From Nitrobacter sp035546855 (GTDB lineage: Bacteria > Pseudomonadota > Alphaproteobacteria > Rhizobiales > Xanthobacteraceae): a stretch of DNA of 64,000 nt. A program made the position numbers and the translations under genes. Location: positions 26,958 through 90,957 of the forward strand of contig DASZVY010000054.1 in NCBI GenBank assembly GCA_035546855.1. Direction: 5' to 3'. Under the pieces are notes generated by a model, which worked only from the letters and a program-made list of their open reading frames with translations, did no database searches and was not told where the DNA came from. Shown here one piece after another: positions 8,095 through 16,641 of the stretch; positions within the stretch are counted from its first letter, which is position 1, and each line of letters begins with the position of its first letter.

Positions 8095-9621
8095 ATGCTC
8101 AAGCGCATCTTCACCGTCGGCGGCTACACGCTCCTCTCGCGGCTGACGGGATTCGCGCGCGACATCATGCTGGCCGCCATTCTCGGCGCCGGCCCCGTTG
8201 CGGACGCCTTCTTCGTCGCGTTGCGGCTGCCCAACCATTTCCGGGCGATCTTCGCCGAAGGGGCTTTCAACGCGGCATTCGTTCCCGCCTACGCCCATGT
8301 CCATGGCGAGGAGGGTGAGGGGGCGGCGCGACTGTTTGCGAACCGCATCTTCACGTTTCTGTTCGCGTCGCAGGTCGTCCTGCTCGTCGTCGCCTGGGTG
8401 TTCATGCCGCAGGCGATGAGCCTGCTCGCGCCGGGCTTCTCCGACGACGCCGAGCAGCGGCGTCTCGCGATCGAACTGACGCGGATCACGTTTCCCTACC
8501 TGCTGTTGATTACCCTGGTGACGCTCTACGGCGGCATGCTGAACGTCATGCACCGCTTCGCCAGTGCCGCGGCTGCGCCGATTTTCCTCAATCTGACGAT
8601 GATGATGACGCTGGCGTTGGCCGCGTTCTTTCCAAGCGCCGGCCACGCCGCGGCGTGGGGCGTCCTGATCTCGGGTTTCCTGCAGGTCTTCCTGCTCGCG
8701 GGCGATCTCGGTCGTCATGGCGGGTTGCCGCGTTTCACGTCGCTCGGGCTTGATGATGACGTGAAGTCGTTCTTCCGTGCGCTGGGGCCCGCCACGCTCG
8801 GCTCGATGGGCACGCAGGTCGCGCTGTTCGCCGATACCATCATCGCGACTTTCCTTCCCGCGGGCGCGTTGTCGGCGCTGTATTATGCGGACCGGCTCAA
8901 CCAGTTGCCGATCGGGGTGATCGGGATCGCCATCGGCACGGTGCTGTTGCCCGAAATGTCCCGCAAGCTGACGTCGGGTGATCACGCCGGCGCCATGGCG
9001 TCGCAGCGCCGCGCGTTCGATTTCACGCTGCTGTTTTCGGTGCCGTTCGTGGCTGCGTTCCTGACGGTCCCCGACGTGATCATGCGGGCGATGTTCGCGC
9101 GCGGCGCCTTCACCAAGGCGGACGCCGCCGCCGGCGGTGCGACGCTGGCCGCCTACGCGGTGGGTCTCATCCCGTTCGTCCTGATCCGCAGCGCGGTGGC
9201 CACGTTCTACGCGCGCAAGGATACGGCGACGCCCGTCAAAGCCGCGCTGACCGGCGTGGCGGTCAATGTGCTGCTCAAGATCGCGCTGGTCGGTTCGCTG
9301 GCGCAGGTCGGTCTTGCGCTCGCCACCGCGACCGGCGCCTGGATCAATCTTCTGCTGGTGATCGGCTTTGCGGTGCGCGCCGGATATCTGGAGCCGGACC
9401 GGACGTTCCTGACTTCGCTCGCCAAGTTTCTCGTCACCGGCGTCGTGGTGGCGGCGGTTCTATGGGGCGCCGCGCATGTCGCGACCGCGCAGTTCGCGCA
9501 GATGCGAACTTTCCGGGACGAAGCCGTGCTGGGCGTGCTCGTTCTCGTTGGCGCGCTCATCTATGCGGGCGCGATCCTGCTGCTGTTCGGTCCGCGCTGG
9601 CTGCGATCACTGGTTCGTTAG
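8095..9621 (+). CDS. murJ: Lipid II flippase MurJ (MviN)
   Basis: A 508-aa inner-membrane protein of the MOP superfamily that flips the peptidoglycan precursor lipid II to the periplasm. The N-terminus LLSRLTGFARDIMLA, the segment DAFFVALRLPN and FAEGAFNAAFVPAY are the classic MurJ signatures, and about fourteen hydrophobic helices follow. The ATG at 8095 gives the standard N-terminus. In many alphaproteobacteria murJ follows glnD; here it follows gnnB after 43 bp and precedes the molybdoenzyme gene. The gene is expected to be essential and looks intact. Confidence 0.95.
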   Translation: MLKRIFTVGGYTLLSRLTGFARDIMLAAILGAGPVADAFFVALRLPNHFRAIFAEGAFNAAFVPAYAHVHGEEGEGAARLFANRIFTFLFASQVVLLVVAWVFMPQAMSLLAPGFSDDAEQRRLAIELTRITFPYLLLITLVTLYGGMLNVMHRFASAAAAPIFLNLTMMMTLALAAFFPSAGHAAAWGVLISGFLQVFLLAGDLGRHGGLPRFTSLGLDDDVKSFFRALGPATLGSMGTQVALFADTIIATFLPAGALSALYYADRLNQLPIGVIGIAIGTVLLPEMSRKLTSGDHAGAMASQRRAFDFTLLFSVPFVAAFLTVPDVIMRAMFARGAFTKADAAAGGATLAAYAVGLIPFVLIRSAVATFYARKDTATPVKAALTGVAVNVLLKIALVGSLAQVGLALATATGAWINLLLVIGFAVRAGYLEPDRTFLTSLAKFLVTGVVVAAVLWGAAHVATAQFAQMRTFRDEAVLGVLVLVGALIYAGAILLLFGPRWLRSLVR

Positions 9622-9718
9622 CCGGGCCGCGTTGCCATTTCGGCCGCGGATCGCCATTTGCGCTTGGCGCTGAACCGCTGCAATATAGAACAAATCCAAA
9701 GTGCAATTCGGAGACCTC

Positions 9719-12028
9719 ATGGCAGCTCCCGTCAAGTTCGGTGTCGGTCAAAGCGTCCTGCGCAAGGAGGACGACGCGCTCATCCGTGGCAAGGGCCGCT
9801 ACACCGACGATCACGCGCCGCCGGCCGCGTTGCATGCGCTGGTGCTGCGCTCGCCGCATGCCCATGCGAAATACCGCATCGACGCCTCCAGGGCGCGGGG
9901 CTTGCCCGGCGTCAGCCTGATTCTCACCGCGGCCGATGTCGCCGATCTCGGCGGGCTGCCTTGCCTGTTCAATCTGCCGGACGATCCCTTTACCGGGCCG
10001 CCCTATCCGATCCTGGCCCGCGACGAGGTGCGCCATGTCGGCGATGCCGTGGCGTTCGTGGTGGCCGATACGGTCGAACACGCGCGCGACGCCATCGAGG
10101 CCATCGAGGTCGAATGGACGCCGCTCCCTGCCGTCATCGGCGCCGCCAATGCGGTGAAGCCGGGCGCGCCGCAGGTCTGGCCCGATCATCCCGGCAACGT
10201 GCTGTTCGATGTCTCCATCGGCGACAGGAAAGCCGCCGAGGCCGCGTTCGCCAAGGCGCATGCGGTCGCCGAGATTTCCATCGTCAATCCGCGCATCGTC
10301 ACCAATTACATGGAAACGCGCGCGGCGGTCTGCGAATACGACGCCAAACGCGACCACCTGACGCTGACGATCGGCAGTCAGGGCAGCCATCGCCTGCGCG
10401 AGATTCTCTGCCAGCACGTCCTGAAGATGCCGATGGAGAATATGCGGGTGATCTGTCCCGATGTCGGCGGCGGCTTCGGCACCAAGCTGTTTCCCTATCG
10501 CGAATATGCGCTGATCGCGGTCGCATCGAAGAAACTGCGCAAGACCGTGAAGTGGACCGCCGAACGCTCCGATCATTTCGTCGGCGACTCCCAGGGGCGC
10601 GACAACGTCACCACGGCGCGGATGGCGCTCGCGGAAGACGGCAGGTTTCTCGGCATGGACGTCGACCTGATCGGCGACATGGGCGGCTATCTCTCGACCT
10701 TCGGGCCGTATATCCCGCACGGCGGCGCCGGCATGCTGCCCGGCCTTTACGACATTCAGGCGTTCCATTGCCGTGTCCGCACCGTCTTCACCAACACGGT
10801 GCCGGTCGACGCCTATCGCGGCGCCGGTCGCCCCGAGGCGGCGTATGTCGTGGAGCGGCTGGTCGATGCGGCCGCCCGCAAGCTCGGCATGGCGCCCGAC
10901 GCGATCCGCCGCAAGAACTTCATTCCGCCGAAGGCGATGCCGTACACGACCGCGACCGGCAAGGTCTACGACTCCGGCGATTTCGCGGCGCACCTGAAAC
11001 GCGCCATGGAGATCGCCAACTGGAAGGAGTTTCCGAAACGCGCCAAGGCGGCGAAGAAAGAGGGCCTCGTGCGCGGCATCGGGCTTGCAAGCTATGTCGA
11101 GGTGTGCGGCACCATGGGCGAGGAGCGCGCCGACGTGCGGCTCGATCCGAACGGCGACGTGACCGTCCTGATCGGGACGCAGTCGAGCGGGCAGGGCCAC
11201 GCCACCGCCTATGCGCAGATCGTCGCGGATCAGTTCGGCATTCCGCCCGAACGGGTTCACATGATCCAGGGCGATACCGATGTGGTGGTGTCGGGTCTGG
11301 GCACCGGCGGATCGAGCTCGATTCCCTCCGGCGGCGTCAGCGTCGAGCGCGCCACCCGCAAGCTTGGCGCGAAGCTGCGCGATCTTGCGGCCGAGGCGCT
11401 GGAAACCGGCGCGGCCGATCTCGAGATCGACGCCGGCACCGTACGCGTCGCCGGCACCGACCGATCGATCACCTTTGCCGATCTCGCCAAGCGGGCGGGA
11501 GACGACCCCTCGAAGCTGACGGCGAACGAGAGCTTCAGCAGCGCGGACGGGACCTACCCGAACGGAACGCACGTGGTCGAAGTCGAGATCGATCCCGCGA
11601 CCGGCAAGATCCGGCTGGTCAACTATGTCATCGTCGACGATTTCGGCGTCACGCTCAATCCGCTGCTGCTGGCCGGCCAGGTCCACGGCGGAACGATGCA
11701 AGGCATCGGCCAGGCGCTGATGGAGCAGGCGGTCTATGATCCCGGGGACGGCCAACTCGTGACCGGAACGTTCATGGACTATGCCATGCCGCGCGCGGCC
11801 GACGGCACGTCGATCACCTTCGAGACCCACAACATTCCCTGCGTCACCAATCCGCTCGGCGTCAAGGGCGCGGGCGAGGCGGGCGCGATCGGGTCATGCC
11901 CCGCGGTGGTCAATGCCATCGTGGACGGCCTGTGGCGGGAGTACCAGATCGACCACATCGACATGCCCGCGACCCCCGAGCGGGTCTGGATGGCGATCCG
12001 CGAGCGGCAACGTCAACATCGGATTTAG
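9719..12028 (+). CDS. Xanthine dehydrogenase-family molybdopterin subunit, form II CoxL-like, orphan
   Basis: A 769-aa molybdenum hydroxylase large subunit. The N-terminal aldehyde-oxidase a/b-hammerhead domain (about residues 20-130) is followed by the molybdopterin-binding domain. The active-site loop AYRGAGR lies at about 365-371, the pattern assigned to form II CO-dehydrogenase-like enzymes rather than true form I (AYxCSFR). The catalytic Glu sits in KGAGEAGAIG at about residue 720. The ATG at 9719 has a GGAG ribosome site just before it. Relatives need a 2Fe-2S small subunit and usually a FAD medium subunit; neither is nearby. Two c-type cytochromes lie immediately downstream and could serve as electron acceptors. 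The substrate is unknown; an aldehyde or N-heterocycle is as likely as CO. Confidence 0.87.
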   Translation: MAAPVKFGVGQSVLRKEDDALIRGKGRYTDDHAPPAALHALVLRSPHAHAKYRIDASRARGLPGVSLILTAADVADLGGLPCLFNLPDDPFTGPPYPILARDEVRHVGDAVAFVVADTVEHARDAIEAIEVEWTPLPAVIGAANAVKPGAPQVWPDHPGNVLFDVSIGDRKAAEAAFAKAHAVAEISIVNPRIVTNYMETRAAVCEYDAKRDHLTLTIGSQGSHRLREILCQHVLKMPMENMRVICPDVGGGFGTKLFPYREYALIAVASKKLRKTVKWTAERSDHFVGDSQGRDNVTTARMALAEDGRFLGMDVDLIGDMGGYLSTFGPYIPHGGAGMLPGLYDIQAFHCRVRTVFTNTVPVDAYRGAGRPEAAYVVERLVDAAARKLGMAPDAIRRKNFIPPKAMPYTTATGKVYDSGDFAAHLKRAMEIANWKEFPKRAKAAKKEGLVRGIGLASYVEVCGTMGEERADVRLDPNGDVTVLIGTQSSGQGHATAYAQIVADQFGIPPERVHMIQGDTDVVVSGLGTGGSSSIPSGGVSVERATRKLGAKLRDLAAEALETGAADLEIDAGTVRVAGTDRSITFADLAKRAGDDPSKLTANESFSSADGTYPNGTHVVEVEIDPATGKIRLVNYVIVDDFGVTLNPLLLAGQVHGGTMQGIGQALMEQAVYDPGDGQLVTGTFMDYAMPRAADGTSITFETHNIPCVTNPLGVKGAGEAGAIGSCPAVVNAIVDGLWREYQIDHIDMPATPERVWMAIRERQRQHRI

Positions 12029-12116
12029 CGGGCACGGAATATTGCCTCCTGTCCGGGGTTGACGGGCTCGGGGTCATCGGAAGTTTCCCTCAAATTTGCA
12101 AACAGGAGATCAGCGG

Positions 12117-12563
12117 ATGATGCGATCGGCTATTGTCGCGGGGATATTGCTGCTCGGGCTCGGCGCCGTATCGGCGCAGCAGGATGCTGACAAGACCGCG
12201 AAGACCGTTATGAAAGCCACCGGCAAGAATACCGGCGCGCTCGTTGCCATGGTGAAGGGCCAGAAGCCCTACGATCAGGCGACCGTCGATGCCTCGCTCG
12301 CGGTGCTCGAGGAAACCGCCAAAAAGCTGCCGACCTTGTTTCCGGACAGCCTGAAGGGTCAGAAAGCCGAGGGCGACTACAGCCCGTCGCCGAAGATCTG
12401 GGAGAACAAGGCGGATTTCGACGCCCATATCGCGGCGCTCGCCAAGGCTGTCGCCGACGCGAAGGGCAAGATCAAGGATATTGATACCCTGAAGGCTTCG
12501 GTCGGCCCCATCGGCAAAGCCTGCGGCGATTGCCACCAGACCTTCCGAGTCAAGAACAGCTAG
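12117..12563 (+). CDS. Cytochrome c' (class II c-type cytochrome), periplasmic
   Basis: A 148-aa exported protein. A signal peptide of about 22 residues ends in AVSAQQ. The rest is a four-helix-bundle cytochrome c' with a single haem site CGDCH near the C-terminus (about residues 136-140), which is where this class carries it. AGGAG at 12103-12107 places the start at one of the twin ATGs at 12117 and 12120. Cytochromes c' bind nitric oxide and CO or carry electrons in the periplasm; the role here is not shown. It lies 88 bp after the molybdoenzyme gene, so co-expression is plausible. A long imperfect hairpin begins at its stop codon. Confidence 0.87.
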   Translation: MMRSAIVAGILLLGLGAVSAQQDADKTAKTVMKATGKNTGALVAMVKGQKPYDQATVDASLAVLEETAKKLPTLFPDSLKGQKAEGDYSPSPKIWENKADFDAHIAALAKAVADAKGKIKDIDTLKASVGPIGKACGDCHQTFRVKNS

Positions 12564-12725
12564 TGTCCCGAATCCGAAGTTCGCCTCGCTATCCAGCGTC
12601 CTTGCAGCAAGCTTCGGATTCGAAAGGACACCAGAAGATCTTTGATTCTGGCGTGGTTTAGGTCCAGAAGCTCGCGTGAAGGCCACGCCGGGAAAATGAA
12701 GCGAACTTCTGAACCACCACACCAG
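12563..12725. repeat. Two adjacent imperfect inverted repeats in the intergenic region
   Basis: The first palindrome runs 12563-12631: GTGTCC-CGAATCCGAAG on the left is answered by CTTCGGATTCG-AAA-GGACAC on the right. The second runs 12648-12725, with CTGGCGTGGT answered by ACCACCACACCAG and inner arms around GTCCAGAAGCTCGC and GCGAACTTCTGAAC. No open frame fits. The structure is like the REP/MITE-type elements scattered in Bradyrhizobiaceae genomes. It could also act as a bidirectional transcription block or mRNA 3' stabiliser after the cytochrome c' gene. The remaining 118 bp before the next start show no gene. Confidence 0.72.
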
Positions 12726-12843
12726 GGTCGAATGGCGACGGGGAGGGGTGGATCGATCTCCACCCCTTTTCCATTGCTGAATGAGATTTCGCAGGCTGCG
12801 CGTTCACGAAGCGAATGCGTCGCGCGCAACAGCAGGTCCGCAG

Positions 12844-13776
12844 ATGCTTCGGCGACTCCTTATTGCGATTGGTTGTATCATCGTGGTCGCCGCGGGCATG
12901 TTCTGGTGGCTGACCATTCCCGCCGTCGTGCCGGCCAGTGCGCTGCCGACCTACACGCCGAATCTCGCCAACGGACTTGTTGTTTTCAATGCGGGCGGAT
13001 GTTCGTCCTGTCATGCCGTGCCCAAGCAGCCCGATCGCACGAAGCTCGGCGGCGGTCTCGCGATCGCCTCGCCCTTCGGAACGTTCTACGTGCCGAATAT
13101 TTCGCCCGATCCGGTCGACGGCATCGGCCGCTGGAGCGAAGCGGATTTTGTCACGGCGCTGACAAGGGGCACGTCGCCCGAAGGCACCCATTACTTTCCG
13201 GCCTTTCCCTACACGTCCTACCAGCATGCGAAAATCTCCGACATTCGCGATCTCTTCGCCTATCTGAAGACGCTGCCGCGCGTCTCCGGCAAGGTGCGCG
13301 CGCACGACGTGCGATTCCCCTTCGACATCCGCCGCGATATCGGGATCTGGAAGCTGCTGTTCATGGACGGCAGGCCTTTCGTCGCGGATGCGGCGAAGTC
13401 GCCGCAATGGAATCGCGGCGCGTATCTGGTCAATGCGCTCGGCCATTGCGCGGAATGTCACAGCCCGCGCAATTTTCTCGGCGGCATCGTCGCGTCCCAG
13501 CGCTTTGCCGGCGGACCTGATCCCGAAGGTCACGGCTGGGTGCCGAACATCACGCAGAAGGGGCTTGCCGACTGGAGCGAGAAGGATATCGCCTATTTTC
13601 TCGAGACCGGCATGATGTCAGACGGCGACAGCGTCGGCGGCTCGATGGCGTCCGTGATCAAGAACACCTCGCAACTGAGCCCTGAGGATCGTGCTGCGAT
13701 CGCGGCCTATATCAAGTCGCTGCCGCCGGTCGAGGGGCCGCCGAAACCGAAGAAGGCGGCCGCGAAGGGGTCGTAA
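12844..13776 (+). CDS. Membrane-anchored di-haem cytochrome c
   Basis: A 310-aa protein with an uncleaved-looking N-terminal helix (about residues 5-22) and two haem-binding motifs, CSSCH at about 53-57 and CAECH at about 202-206. Each sits in a cytochrome c domain with downstream Met-rich or Pro-rich segments. It resembles the cytochrome subunits that take electrons from periplasmic alcohol, aldehyde or isoquinoline-type dehydrogenases. The ATG at 12844 is preferred over one at 12781, which adds 21 residues before the signal anchor. The C-terminus is Lys/Pro/Ala-rich. With the upstream form II CoxL-like protein and cytochrome c' it suggests a small periplasmic oxidation chain, although the molybdoenzyme itself shows no obvious Tat signal. 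Confidence 0.85.
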   Translation: MLRRLLIAIGCIIVVAAGMFWWLTIPAVVPASALPTYTPNLANGLVVFNAGGCSSCHAVPKQPDRTKLGGGLAIASPFGTFYVPNISPDPVDGIGRWSEADFVTALTRGTSPEGTHYFPAFPYTSYQHAKISDIRDLFAYLKTLPRVSGKVRAHDVRFPFDIRRDIGIWKLLFMDGRPFVADAAKSPQWNRGAYLVNALGHCAECHSPRNFLGGIVASQRFAGGPDPEGHGWVPNITQKGLADWSEKDIAYFLETGMMSDGDSVGGSMASVIKNTSQLSPEDRAAIAAYIKSLPPVEGPPKPKKAAAKGS

Positions 13777-13800
13777 CGACGAAAGGCTCGCGAGGGAGCC

Positions 13801-14046
13801 TCACTTCGATCCGAAAGCCTTGAAGGTGATGATGGTGTGAGTGTCCTGGATACCGGGAATGACCTGCACCTTCTCGTTGATGAAGTGGCCGATATCGGTG
13901 TCGTTGTCGACGTAGAACTTCACCAGCAGGTCGTAATCGCCCGCCGTCGAATAGATTTCCGAGGCGATTTCCGCCTCCGCGATGGCGTTGGCGACGGCAT
14001 AGGACTGGCCGAGCTTGCACTTGAACTGGACAAAGAAAGGAACCAT
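13801..14046 (-). CDS. Stand-alone Lrp/AsnC ligand-binding (RAM) domain protein
   Basis: An 81-aa protein consisting only of the RAM/AsnC C-terminal domain, with no helix-turn-helix. The sequence MVPFFVQFKCKLGQSY, the segment GDYDLLVKFYVDND and a final PGIQDTHTIITFKAF match the alpha-beta sandwich that binds amino acids in Lrp-family regulators. The ATG at 14046 gives exactly one domain; a longer frame to 14166 adds unrelated residues. Such stand-alone domains are common in Rhizobiales and may form oligomers or hetero-oligomers with full Lrp proteins. The target is unknown. It diverges from thiD. Confidence 0.85.
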   Translation of the reverse strand: MVPFFVQFKCKLGQSYAVANAIAEAEIASEIYSTAGDYDLLVKFYVDNDTDIGHFINEKVQVIPGIQDTHTIITFKAFGSK

Positions 14047-14221
14047 CGCGTGTCTCCGGAACGGCGTCGAATTGCGCTCATAAAGCCGGAAACCGTGGGC
14101 GGGCGCAAGCGCGGGCGGTCGTTCGCGGCTGTCGGCCATCCCGTCGCGGCGGCGGGCCGCGTTCAAAACCAGGTCCGAATGGTCTAGAACGGGTCATGGC
14201 CAAAAGGGACCGTCAGAACTC

Positions 14222-15022
14222 ATGACCATTCCGGTTGCAGTCACGATTGCCGGCTCCGACTCGGGCGGCGGCGCCGGCATTCAGGCCGATCTGAAGACGT
14301 TTGCGGCGCTCGGCGTCTACGGCGCGTCCGTGATCACCGCGCTGACGGCTCAGAACACGCGAGGCGTGACCGGCATCCATCAGGTGCCCGCCGATTTCGT
14401 GACGGCGCAGATTGACGCGGTGTTCGACGACCTCGATGTCAGAGCCGTCAAGATCGGAATGGTGGCGGAGCGCGAGGTGATCGAGGCGATTGCCACCGGC
14501 CTCGCGCGCTGGTCGCCGCGTCATGTGGTGGTCGATCCCGTGATGGTGGCGACATCGGGCGATCGCCTGCTGGCGCCGGACGCGGTCGACGCTTTGCGGA
14601 CAACACTCCTCCCGCGCGCCGATCTGTTGACGCCGAACCTTCCCGAAGCGGCCGCGTTGCTCGACATGACGATGGCAGGCAGCGAAGCCGAGATCGCGGC
14701 ACAAGGCCAGCGACTGCTGGCGCTCGGTTGCGCCGCCGTTCTGATCAAAGGCGGCCATGGGCAGGGCGCGGAAAGCATCGACTATCTGGTGACGCCTGAC
14801 CGGATGCTCACGCTGCCGGCGCCACGAATCGCGACGCGGAACACCCACGGGACCGGCTGCTCGCTGTCGTCGGCGATAACAGCCGGACTCGCGAAGAATG
14901 AAAGCCTGGAGACCGCGGTGCGTGGCGCCAAGGCGTTCATGACTGCCGCAATCGCCTCGGCCGACCGGCTGAACGTCGGCCACGGTCACGGACCGATCCA
15001 TCATTTCCATCGCTGGTATTGA
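14222..15022 (+). CDS. thiD: Hydroxymethylpyrimidine/phosphomethylpyrimidine kinase
   Basis: A 266-aa ribokinase-fold enzyme that phosphorylates HMP and HMP-P in thiamine pyrophosphate synthesis. Visible are the N-terminal TIAGSDSGGGAGIQAD, ALTAQNT, KIGMVAE, VVDPVMVATSG, LTPNLPEAA, KGGH and the anion-hole motif THGTGCSLSSAI with the catalytic residues. Length is typical. The C-terminal HGHGPIHHFHRWY is also seen in family members. No TPP riboswitch pattern was found upstream, and no other thiamine gene is nearby. Identification is secure. Confidence 0.95.
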   Translation: MTIPVAVTIAGSDSGGGAGIQADLKTFAALGVYGASVITALTAQNTRGVTGIHQVPADFVTAQIDAVFDDLDVRAVKIGMVAEREVIEAIATGLARWSPRHVVVDPVMVATSGDRLLAPDAVDALRTTLLPRADLLTPNLPEAAALLDMTMAGSEAEIAAQGQRLLALGCAAVLIKGGHGQGAESIDYLVTPDRMLTLPAPRIATRNTHGTGCSLSSAITAGLAKNESLETAVRGAKAFMTAAIASADRLNVGHGHGPIHHFHRWY

Positions 15023-15130
15023 TCGCGGCAGCCGGCGCGGCTCTTTTGTCGCACCGCTGTCGTACGCCGCTGCTACCCGCATCGCCACACCGCGCAGATC
15101 GGATTCGCGCGGCCCGAAATGGGATGATGC

Positions 15131-15787
15131 ATGGCCTCGCCGGACCTCGATACGTCGCTTGTCAGGACCGCTTACGCCCGATGGGCGCCGATCTACGATG
15201 TGGTGTGCGGGCCTGTCATGGTGCGGGGCCGGCGCGCCGCGGCGGCAGCCGCGCGCGCGGTCGGCGGCCGGATTCTCGAAGTCGGGGTCGGCACTGGCCT
15301 GTCGTTCGACGACTACGACGAGACGACTGAGATCACCGGCATCGATCTGAGCGCGCCGATGCTGGAAAAAGCTCGCGCCAGGATCGCCAGCGGCCGCTAT
15401 CCGCACGTCAGGGACGTGTTTCTGATGGACGCCCACGACATGACCTTCGCCGACGCCAGCTTCGATTGCGTGGTCGCGCAGTTCGTCATTACGCTGGTCG
15501 CCAATCCCGAGCGGGTGCTGTCCGAATGTCACCGCGTGGTCAAACCGGGCGGGCGCATCATTCTGGTCAACCATCTCTATTCGGAGGTCGGCGCGGCGGC
15601 GGCCGTCGAACGATGGGCTGCGCGGAAGACGCGCGGATTGGGGCTGCGGCCGGAATTTCCGTTCACCCGGCTGCAGGCCTGGGCGCAGGCCAACGAGGGC
15701 GCGATTCTGGTGGAGCGGCGCAAGGTCTCACCGTTCGGCCTCTACACGCTGGTTTGCTTCGAGCGAACCGCGTCGGCGGCGGCGTGA
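15131..15787 (+). CDS. pmtA: Phosphatidylethanolamine N-methyltransferase, Rhodobacter type
   Basis: A 218-aa SAM-dependent methyltransferase. The N-terminal YARWAPIYDVVCGP and the SAM-binding motif ILEVGVGTGLSF, followed by GIDLSAPML, are marks of the Rhodobacter-type PmtA family, which methylates phosphatidylethanolamine toward phosphatidylcholine. The later HRVVKPGGRIILVNH is the usual post-motif. It stands 108 bp after thiD and immediately before the Pho-box-controlled plcP-agt pair. A related ubiE-like methyltransferase cannot be fully excluded, but the N-terminus and the lipid-gene context favour PmtA. Confidence 0.85.
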   Translation: MASPDLDTSLVRTAYARWAPIYDVVCGPVMVRGRRAAAAAARAVGGRILEVGVGTGLSFDDYDETTEITGIDLSAPMLEKARARIASGRYPHVRDVFLMDAHDMTFADASFDCVVAQFVITLVANPERVLSECHRVVKPGGRIILVNHLYSEVGAAAAVERWAARKTRGLGLRPEFPFTRLQAWAQANEGAILVERRKVSPFGLYTLVCFERTASAAA

Positions 15788-15788
15788 C

Positions 15789-15806
15789 CTGTCATCGCCC
15801 TGTCAT
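15789..15806 (+). promoter_or_regulatory. Pho box (PhoB binding site) before plcP-agt
   Basis: Two perfect copies of CTGTCAT at 15789-15795 and 15800-15806 are separated by four bases, giving the 11-bp periodicity of a consensus Pho box. The site begins one base after the pmtA stop codon and ends 22 bp before the first possible ATG of the metallophosphoesterase gene (15829). In a classical PhoB-activated promoter the box replaces the -35 element, so the transcript would begin close to 15828. That would make the mRNA nearly leaderless, or favour the second ATG at 15844. Confidence 0.85.
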
Positions 15807-15828
15807 CCGGATCGGTTAGTGCAACGGC

Positions 15829-16641
15829 ATGGGACATCACGCGATGAGTGAAAGCTGCCCCGACCGACGCTTTCGCACCCTGTTTATCTCCGACATTCAC
15901 CTCGGAGCCCGCGGCTCGCAGGCCGACCTTTTGCTGGACTTCCTGAAGTCGCACGACGCGGAGACGATCTATCTCGTCGGCGATATCGTCGACGGCTGGG
16001 CGCTGAAATCCAACTGGCATTGGCCGCAATCGCATAACGATTTCGTCCAGAAGATGCTGCGCAAGGTCCGCAAGGGCGCGAAAGTCGTCTACATTCCCGG
16101 AAACCACGACGAGTTCCTGCGCGCCTACTACGGAACGCATTTCGGCGGTGTCGAGGTGGCCGAAAACGCCATCCACGACGGGGCCGACGGGCGGCGCTAC
16201 CTCGTCATCCACGGCGATATCTTCGATCTCGTGGTGCAGAACGCGCGCTGGCTCGCGCTGCTCGGCGACAAGGCCTACGATTTCGCGATCCGGATGAATC
16301 GTCTGGTCAATGCATTTCGTCGCTGGTTCGGCTTTCCCTACTGGTCGCTGTCGAAATGGGCGAAGCTCAAGGTGAAGAACGCCGTCAACTATATCGGCGC
16401 CTTCGAGCAGGCGCTGGCCGCGGAGGCGCGGCGTCACGGCGCCGACGGCGTGATCTGCGGGCACATCCACCATGCGACGATCCGCGACGAGCACGGCATC
16501 CGCTATATGAATTGCGGCGACTGGGTCGAAAGCTGCACGGCGCTGGCGGAGCACGAGGACGGCCGGTTTGAAATCATCACGTGGACCGACCCGCTGCGGC
16601 GTTCGGCGCCGGTCAAGCAGATGACGGCGCGTGCAGCCTGA
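15829..16641 (+). CDS. plcP: PlcP-like metallophosphoesterase (phospholipase C; UDP-diacylglucosamine diphosphatase family)
   Basis: A 270-aa calcineurin-like phosphoesterase. Metal-binding motifs run in order: FISDIHLGARG, GDIVDGW, PGNHDEFLR, VIHGDIFD and GHIHHATI. Databases usually name this family UDP-2,3-diacylglucosamine diphosphatase. The Sinorhizobium relative PlcP is a phosphate-starvation phospholipase C that turns phospholipids into diacylglycerol. The perfect Pho box in front, the stop/start overlap with a GT4 glycosyltransferase and the upstream pmtA all favour PlcP. Start 15829 is the longest; 15844 (MSESCPD) is equally possible and fits the predicted promoter better. An LpxH-like role in lipid A synthesis is the main alternative. 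Confidence 0.82.
   Translation: MGHHAMSESCPDRRFRTLFISDIHLGARGSQADLLLDFLKSHDAETIYLVGDIVDGWALKSNWHWPQSHNDFVQKMLRKVRKGAKVVYIPGNHDEFLRAYYGTHFGGVEVAENAIHDGADGRRYLVIHGDIFDLVVQNARWLALLGDKAYDFAIRMNRLVNAFRRWFGFPYWSLSKWAKLKVKNAVNYIGAFEQALAAEARRHGADGVICGHIHHATIRDEHGIRYMNCGDWVESCTALAEHEDGRFEIITWTDPLRRSAPVKQMTARAA

Noticed and set aside
9557..11830. Open frame of 757 codons on the - strand opposite the molybdoenzyme gene
   Set aside because: Product is low-complexity Arg/Gly/His-rich and antisense to a gene with clear motifs. Long antisense frames are expected at this GC content.
13990..14222. TPP riboswitch upstream of thiD
   Set aside because: No CTGAGA and no ACCTGATCTGG-type conserved blocks were found in the upstream region, and thiD is not with other thiamine genes.
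15829..16641. Straight call of LpxH for the metallophosphoesterase
   Set aside because: Pho box, overlap with a GT4 glycosyltransferase and the adjacent pmtA point to phosphate-starvation PlcP. LpxH is kept only as the alternative.
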